From the NCBI RefSeq assembly GCF_005484585.1, contig NZ_CP039435.1:2790001-2854000 (forward strand): a DNA stretch of 64,000 bases, given 5' to 3'. Source of the stretch: Brevundimonas sp. SGAir0440 (GTDB lineage: Bacteria > Pseudomonadota > Alphaproteobacteria > Caulobacterales > Caulobacteraceae). Below are positions 60,100-64,000 of the stretch, in pieces (position 1 is the first letter of the stretch; every line of letters starts with the position of its first letter). A program made the translations under genes and the position numbers. The notes under the pieces were generated by a model. That model saw nothing but the letters and a program-made list of their open reading frames with translations, did not search any database and had not been told where the DNA came from.

Positions 60100-62079
60100 C
60101 TAATTTGAATATCCGCCTGCCGCGCGTCGCCTGGACAAGGCCGTCGCCGGCAGATCCACGATGACCTGAAGGCCCTCGGGTCGCCACTCGCGCGAAAGCC
60201 GACCGCCCAGCTGTCCCTCGACCGACAGACTGGCCAGGGAGGAGCCGAAGCCGGTGCGCTGCGGCATGCCCTGGATGACCGGACCGCCCGTTTCCGACCA
60301 GGTCAGGACGAAGCGATCCTCCTGTCGTTCTGTGTCGAGCGTCACGACGCCTCCGCGTTCGGACAGGGCGCCGTATTTGGCTGCGTTGGTCGCCAGCTCA
60401 TGGAACAGCAGAGCCACGGAAGTCGCCGCCTGGTCGTCGAAGACGGCGTCCTCGCCCCGGATGACGACGCGCGCGCCGCCCGTCTCGTCCGCATAGGCCT
60501 TAAACAGGTCGGACAGGAAGGAATGCAGCGTCGTCGCACCGATCGTGGTCTTGGACGTCTCCGTATGCGGCCGCACGAACTCATGCGCACGGGCCAAGGC
60601 GGCGATGCGTGTGCGCAGCGAGGCCGCAAACGCCTTCGCCTCCGGATACTGGCGCGCCGAAAGGGCGATCAGGGCGGTCACCACGGCGAAGATATTCTTG
60701 ATCCGGTGGCTCAACTCCTGGCTGACCAGCTCGCGGCCCTGCTCCAGCCGCTTCAACTCGTCGATATCGGTCAGGGTGCCGAACCAGCGGGTGATCTCAC
60801 CCGCCTCGTCGCGGATCGCCACCGCGCGGCCCAGGGTCCAGCGATAGACGCCGCTGTGATGCTTCAGCCGGTATTCGATCTCATAGGGCTCGCCGGTTTC
60901 CAGCGAGTTGCGCCACACCGCCCACGCCCGCTCGCGGTCGTCGGCATGGAACATGTCGTTCCAGCCCTCGCCGTCCGTCGATCCCAGAGGCACGCCCGTG
61001 AACTCGTACCAGCGCGCATTGTAGTAGTCGTGGAAACCGTCCGGCAGAGTGGACCACACCATCTGCGGCATGGCGTCAGCCAAGACCCGGAACCGGCTCT
61101 CGCTTTCGCTCAGGGCCACGGCGGTTTCGGCGAGGTCCGTCTCGATGGTCTTGCGTTCGGTGATGTCCACCGCGACGCCGGGGAAGCGGATCGGCTTGCC
61201 CTCCGCGTCGAAATAGACCTGACCGCGCGCCAGAACCCAACGCACGTCATCGCCCTGGCCCAGACGATATTCGCTGACGAAGGCGCCGTCGCCCGTCATG
61301 GCTCGGTCGATCTCGTCGGCGACGCGCTGGGCGTCGTCGCGATGGACGTTGCTTGTGAAAACCTCGATGGCCGCGCCCTCGCGCGCCGCTTCGGGATCCA
61401 CGCCATACATCCGCGCAAAGCGTTCGTCGGCGATCACGCGATTCTCGGGAATGTCCCAGTCCCAGGCCCCCACATAGGCCGAGGCCTCCATCGCCAACCG
61501 CGCCGTGCGGTCGCTGAGGTCCCGGTCCAACAGGGCGCGACGCAGCTCCAGTTGCGTCATCACCTGATGCGCCAAAGTCTTGAGCGCCATCAACTGGAGC
61601 TCGGTCAAACCTTGCGGGCGCGGCTTGTCATCCAGAACGCACAGGGCGCCCAGCGGCACGCCGTCGGGCGTCCTCAACGGATAGCCGGCATAGAAGCGGA
61701 TGTGCGGCGCGCCCGTCACCAGGTCATTGTCGATGAAGCGCTCATCCTGCATCGCGTCGGGGATGACCATGACGTCGTCGCGCAGCATGGCATGGGCGCA
61801 GAACGACAGCGGGCGCGGCGTTTCGCGCACGCCCAGACCGACCTCGGACTTGAACCATTGACGCTGGGAATCGACCAGACTGACGGCGGCCATCGGCGCT
61901 TCGCAAATGCGCGCGGCGAGCGACGCCAGATCATCGAACGACCCTTCAGGCGTCGTGTCCAGCACGCCGTAGCTCGTCAGGGCCTTCAGACGGTCGGCTT
62001 CGTCCCACCTCGGACAATCGACTTCGGGGTGGGTCAAGCAGGCGTCCTCGCAGAGCCGGTCAGGCCCGGCCATCGACAT
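60100..62079 (-). CDS. Sensor histidine kinase, GAF-PAS-PAS-HWE
   Basis: A 659-residue soluble kinase. A GAF domain comes first (residues about 30-180: SFDDLASLAARICEAPMAAV, SLVDSQRQWFKSEVGLG, YAGYPLRTPDGVPLGALCVL). Two PAS domains follow (about 195-330 and 340-470, the second with HHSGVYRWTLGRAVAIRDEA). An HWE-family kinase core ends it: QELSHRIKNIFAVVTALIAL with the phospho-His, then HELATNAAKYGALSERGG and GFGSSLASLSVEGQLGG. No membrane segment, so the sensing is cytoplasmic. ATG 62079 is chosen; the longer frame would overlap the SleB gene. Confidence 0.92.
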   Translation of the reverse strand: MSMAGPDRLCEDACLTHPEVDCPRWDEADRLKALTSYGVLDTTPEGSFDDLASLAARICEAPMAAVSLVDSQRQWFKSEVGLGVRETPRPLSFCAHAMLRDDVMVIPDAMQDERFIDNDLVTGAPHIRFYAGYPLRTPDGVPLGALCVLDDKPRPQGLTELQLMALKTLAHQVMTQLELRRALLDRDLSDRTARLAMEASAYVGAWDWDIPENRVIADERFARMYGVDPEAAREGAAIEVFTSNVHRDDAQRVADEIDRAMTGDGAFVSEYRLGQGDDVRWVLARGQVYFDAEGKPIRFPGVAVDITERKTIETDLAETAVALSESESRFRVLADAMPQMVWSTLPDGFHDYYNARWYEFTGVPLGSTDGEGWNDMFHADDRERAWAVWRNSLETGEPYEIEYRLKHHSGVYRWTLGRAVAIRDEAGEITRWFGTLTDIDELKRLEQGRELVSQELSHRIKNIFAVVTALIALSARQYPEAKAFAASLRTRIAALARAHEFVRPHTETSKTTIGATTLHSFLSDLFKAYADETGGARVVIRGEDAVFDDQAATSVALLFHELATNAAKYGALSERGGVVTLDTERQEDRFVLTWSETGGPVIQGMPQRTGFGSSLASLSVEGQLGGRLSREWRPEGLQVIVDLPATALSRRRAAGGYSN

Positions 62080-62116
62080 CAATGCTCGGAGTGGCGAAGC
62101 GTTGCAATGCTGGATG

Positions 62117-63298
62117 TCAGTTCGCGGGGCGACCGACTTCCTCCACATCCATTGTCGTGACGCCAGCCGGCGCCGGAGCGGACGGCTTTTCGGCGGCAGC
62201 GGGCCGGTCCAGGGCATTCAGGCGCGCGTTGATGGCGGCGACTTCGTCACGCGTCGGCAGGCGGCGACCGCCCAGGCTGACCACGCCGACGACCCGCTGC
62301 TGGCCATCGATCTCGACCGTCTTCAACGGCACGTCCTTCACCGGCGCATCGGGATCGGCGCCGCCGGTTGCGGAGCCGGCCGCGATCGTCATGCGGGGAC
62401 GCGAGAAGCGCGCCTCGTCGATCGCCGGCTCACGCCCAGTGTAGGTTTTGCGGAAGGCGGCCGTTTCGCCATAGACGCCTTTCCAACGATAGAAGATGTG
62501 CGCGCCGATCTGCGTCACCTTGGCCACCGTCGGCGCCCACCAGGGATGCACATAGTCCGCGTGATAGTGGGTGGCCGTGCCGACGTCCTGAGCCACGGCG
62601 CCGTTCAGCGCGCGCTCCGCCACCTTGCGCGCCCGCTCCCACGCCCAGCCGACGGGCGCTTGGCCCAGCGAGCCGTCGCAGGTGAAGCTGAACTGACAGC
62701 CCGTGACGCGTTCGGCGCCTTCGAACACCACCCCGCAGACGGTGTTGGCGTAGTTCGGATCGCGCACGCGGTTCAGGACCACCTGCGCCACGCCCGCCTG
62801 GCCGTTGTCCGGCTCCAGCGCCGCTTCGTAATAAACCGCCTGGGTCAGGCAGCGCAAAGCCCGCCTGCGATCCTCGGCGCTGCCCTTGAACACGAACGGC
62901 AAGGCGGGACGCAGCGCGCCGGACGCCGGCGCCATGGCGGCATTCAGCCGCTGGGCCTCAAGGCCGCTCTTGCCCGGTTCCAGTCCCGGCTTGCCAGCCA
63001 GCGTCAGGCTCTCCCAACCCGGCGTCAGTCCGTAGAGCGCAGGCTGCAGAAGGTTGGGATCATGCCGCATGGCGACGGCCAGCTGCGACGGGGTCAGACG
63101 CTCCTTGATCGCCGCCAAACCGCCCGCGCCGAGATCGCCGCCGGTGATGCGCGAGACCGCCTCAGCGGTCCGATCCATGTCGGGCCGCACGCTGGACCCC
63201 GCCGCCATGGCGACGCCCAGCACCGCGCCAGCCGCGGGCAAGGCCGCCGCCGAACGCCGCAGCGCCTTCCACATCGTTTTCCAGGGCAACCGGGTCAT
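62117..63298 (-). CDS. SleB/CwlJ-type cell-wall hydrolase
   Basis: A 393-residue exported or membrane-anchored hydrolase. A basic start and one hydrophobic helix (about residues 14-34) are followed by a linker and a Hydrolase_2 (SleB) domain: LTQAVYYEAALEPDNGQAGV near residue 150 with the catalytic Glu, VAQVVLNRVRDPNYANTVCG, and CQFSFTCDG. THYHADYVHPWW ends the domain near 245. A Pro/Ala-rich C-terminal tail follows. In non-sporulating alphaproteobacteria such enzymes remodel peptidoglycan. Its stop lies 37 bases before the kinase start. Confidence 0.9.
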   Translation of the reverse strand: MTRLPWKTMWKALRRSAAALPAAGAVLGVAMAAGSSVRPDMDRTAEAVSRITGGDLGAGGLAAIKERLTPSQLAVAMRHDPNLLQPALYGLTPGWESLTLAGKPGLEPGKSGLEAQRLNAAMAPASGALRPALPFVFKGSAEDRRRALRCLTQAVYYEAALEPDNGQAGVAQVVLNRVRDPNYANTVCGVVFEGAERVTGCQFSFTCDGSLGQAPVGWAWERARKVAERALNGAVAQDVGTATHYHADYVHPWWAPTVAKVTQIGAHIFYRWKGVYGETAAFRKTYTGREPAIDEARFSRPRMTIAAGSATGGADPDAPVKDVPLKTVEIDGQQRVVGVVSLGGRRLPTRDEVAAINARLNALDRPAAAEKPSAPAPAGVTTMDVEEVGRPAN

Positions 63299-63457
63299 TC
63301 AGGGTCCAACAGCCGCGATCGGCGCACCGGCCTTTCGCTGAGATCGCGCGTCTAGTCCGACTTATAGGCCATTTTCCGGCGCCACGACGACCGCCGTTAT
63401 CGCACCCCTTTGCGCGTCAGGGGTGGTCGCCCCAAACGCAAGGTGTAAAGCTATGTT

Positions 63458-63481
63458 CCAGCGGCGCAAACGCGTCGCTGG
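63458..63481 (+). promoter_or_regulatory. Leader hairpin before the membrane sensor gene
   Basis: CCAGCGGCGC pairs with GCGTCGCTGG (one G-T wobble) around AAAC, 17 bases before the ATG. No T-tract follows, so it could affect translation or mRNA stability rather than terminate transcription. Confidence 0.4.
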
Positions 63482-63498
63482 TGGGGCGAACCGACGAT

Positions 63499-64000
63499 AT
63501 GAGCGCAGGCGGATCGAAAGGGCGGATCGCAGGCATGGATCGCTGGCTGGTCGGCCTGGCGCGCTTACCCGCGACCTCTGCGTCGCGTCGTCTTTTGATC
63601 GGAGCCGGGATCGCGCTTGCCGGGCTGGTGATCCGGGCGGCGGCGGCGCCGCTGTACGGCGAGGTCACCGGCTTCACCATCCTGCTGCCGGCGGTGACCC
63701 TGGCCGCGCTCGCGGCCGGCTGGTCCGGCGCCCTGGCGGCGCTTTTGGTGTGCACCGGCGGCGGCTGGGCGATTGTCGCGCTGACGGCCACCGGCCGGGA
63801 TGGCGTGCTTGACGCCATCGGCGGTGCGGCGACCTGGAACTTCGTTCTCGTCAGCCTGTTCATCGCCGCGGTGGGGGCGTCGCTGCGCAAGGCCCTGTTG
63901 CGGCTGAGTGAAAGCGAGACCCGGTTCCGCGAACTGGCCGATACCGCCCCCTCCCCGATCTGGCTGCTGGACGCCAAGGGCGAGTTCGAGTTCGTCAACG
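63499..64000 (+). CDS. Membrane PAS sensor, probably a histidine kinase (cut by window edge)
   Basis: The first 167 residues are visible. Four hydrophobic segments (near residues 33-50, 62-80, 83-105 and 120-138) resemble the DUF4118/MASE-like membrane sensor head, with FTILLPAVTLAALAAGWSGA typical of that fold. A PAS domain then begins (LSESETRFRELADTAPSPIW). Most such proteins continue into a histidine kinase. ATG 63499 follows a strong leader hairpin. It is divergent from the SleB-type gene across a 200-base gap with no other gene. Confidence 0.85.
   Translation, partial: MSAGGSKGRIAGMDRWLVGLARLPATSASRRLLIGAGIALAGLVIRAAAAPLYGEVTGFTILLPAVTLAALAAGWSGALAALLVCTGGGWAIVALTATGRDGVLDAIGGAATWNFVLVSLFIAAVGASLRKALLRLSESETRFRELADTAPSPIWLLDAKGEFEFVN

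Overview
The window is GC-rich, densely packed alphaproteobacterial chromosome. It is most consistent with the Caulobacteraceae, and Brevundimonas is my best guess. The signs are a 989-residue TonB-dependent receptor, an ATP synthase zeta-type inhibitor gene, an HWE-type histidine kinase, a mitochondrial-type ETF:ubiquinone oxidoreductase, the zapA - small RNA - 5-FTHF cyclo-ligase arrangement, and GGAAC/GTT promoter pairs of the EcfG/sigma-T type. This is inferred from gene content only; no rRNA or tRNA gene, IS element, prophage or CRISPR array is visible.

Layout. 1-16.8 kb: start of an exported protein, ppdK, a small inverted-repeat cassette carrying a DUF559 gene, a glyQ-orphan-glyS operon, a fasciclin protein, ispE, a TPR protein, ETF-QO, a family-4-like uracil-DNA glycosylase, a lytic transglycosylase, a GST, and a sugE-type guanidinium exporter preceded by a guanidine-II (mini-ykkC) riboswitch. 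16.8-31 kb: a purine region with purB, purC, purS, purQ and purL (three-part FGAM synthetase). It is interleaved with a 2OG-Fe(II) oxygenase coupled to a deoxyinosine glycosylase, a fasciclin lipoprotein, a zeta inhibitor, a frameshifted GNAT gene, a PEBP protein, an MFS carrier, two lipoproteins and several very small acidic proteins. 31-42.3 kb: DUF305 lipoprotein, cytochrome P450, glycosyltransferase, YmdB-type phosphoesterase, 5-FTHF cyclo-ligase, a probable 6S RNA, zapA and its coiled-coil partner, transketolase, purT, and cstA-ybdD. 42.3-52.9 kb: S41 peptidase, SDR, HAD phosphatase, TonB receptor, RraB-like protein, carB and two small proteins. 52.9-64 kb: DAACS transporter, GST, greA, ELM1-like protein, trxB, aldo-keto reductase, a response regulator plus HWE kinase pair, a SleB-type cell-wall hydrolase, and the start of a membrane PAS sensor.

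How the genes work together. Six de novo purine genes (purB, C, S, Q, L, T) plus carB make nucleotide synthesis the main theme. ppdK, tkt and cstA serve central carbon and pyruvate metabolism, and ETF-QO serves respiration. Several regulatory elements are visible in the DNA: the guanidine-II riboswitch, the 6S RNA candidate, EcfG-like promoters before tiny acidic genes, and strong intrinsic terminators.

The least conventional item is the 552-bp unit at 3158-3709. There, 56-57 bp inverted repeats bracket a DUF559 (PD-(D/E)XK-like) gene, and a gene-less relative made of the same A and B palindromic modules lies at 39705-39849. It looks like a nuclease-associated dispersed repeat family.
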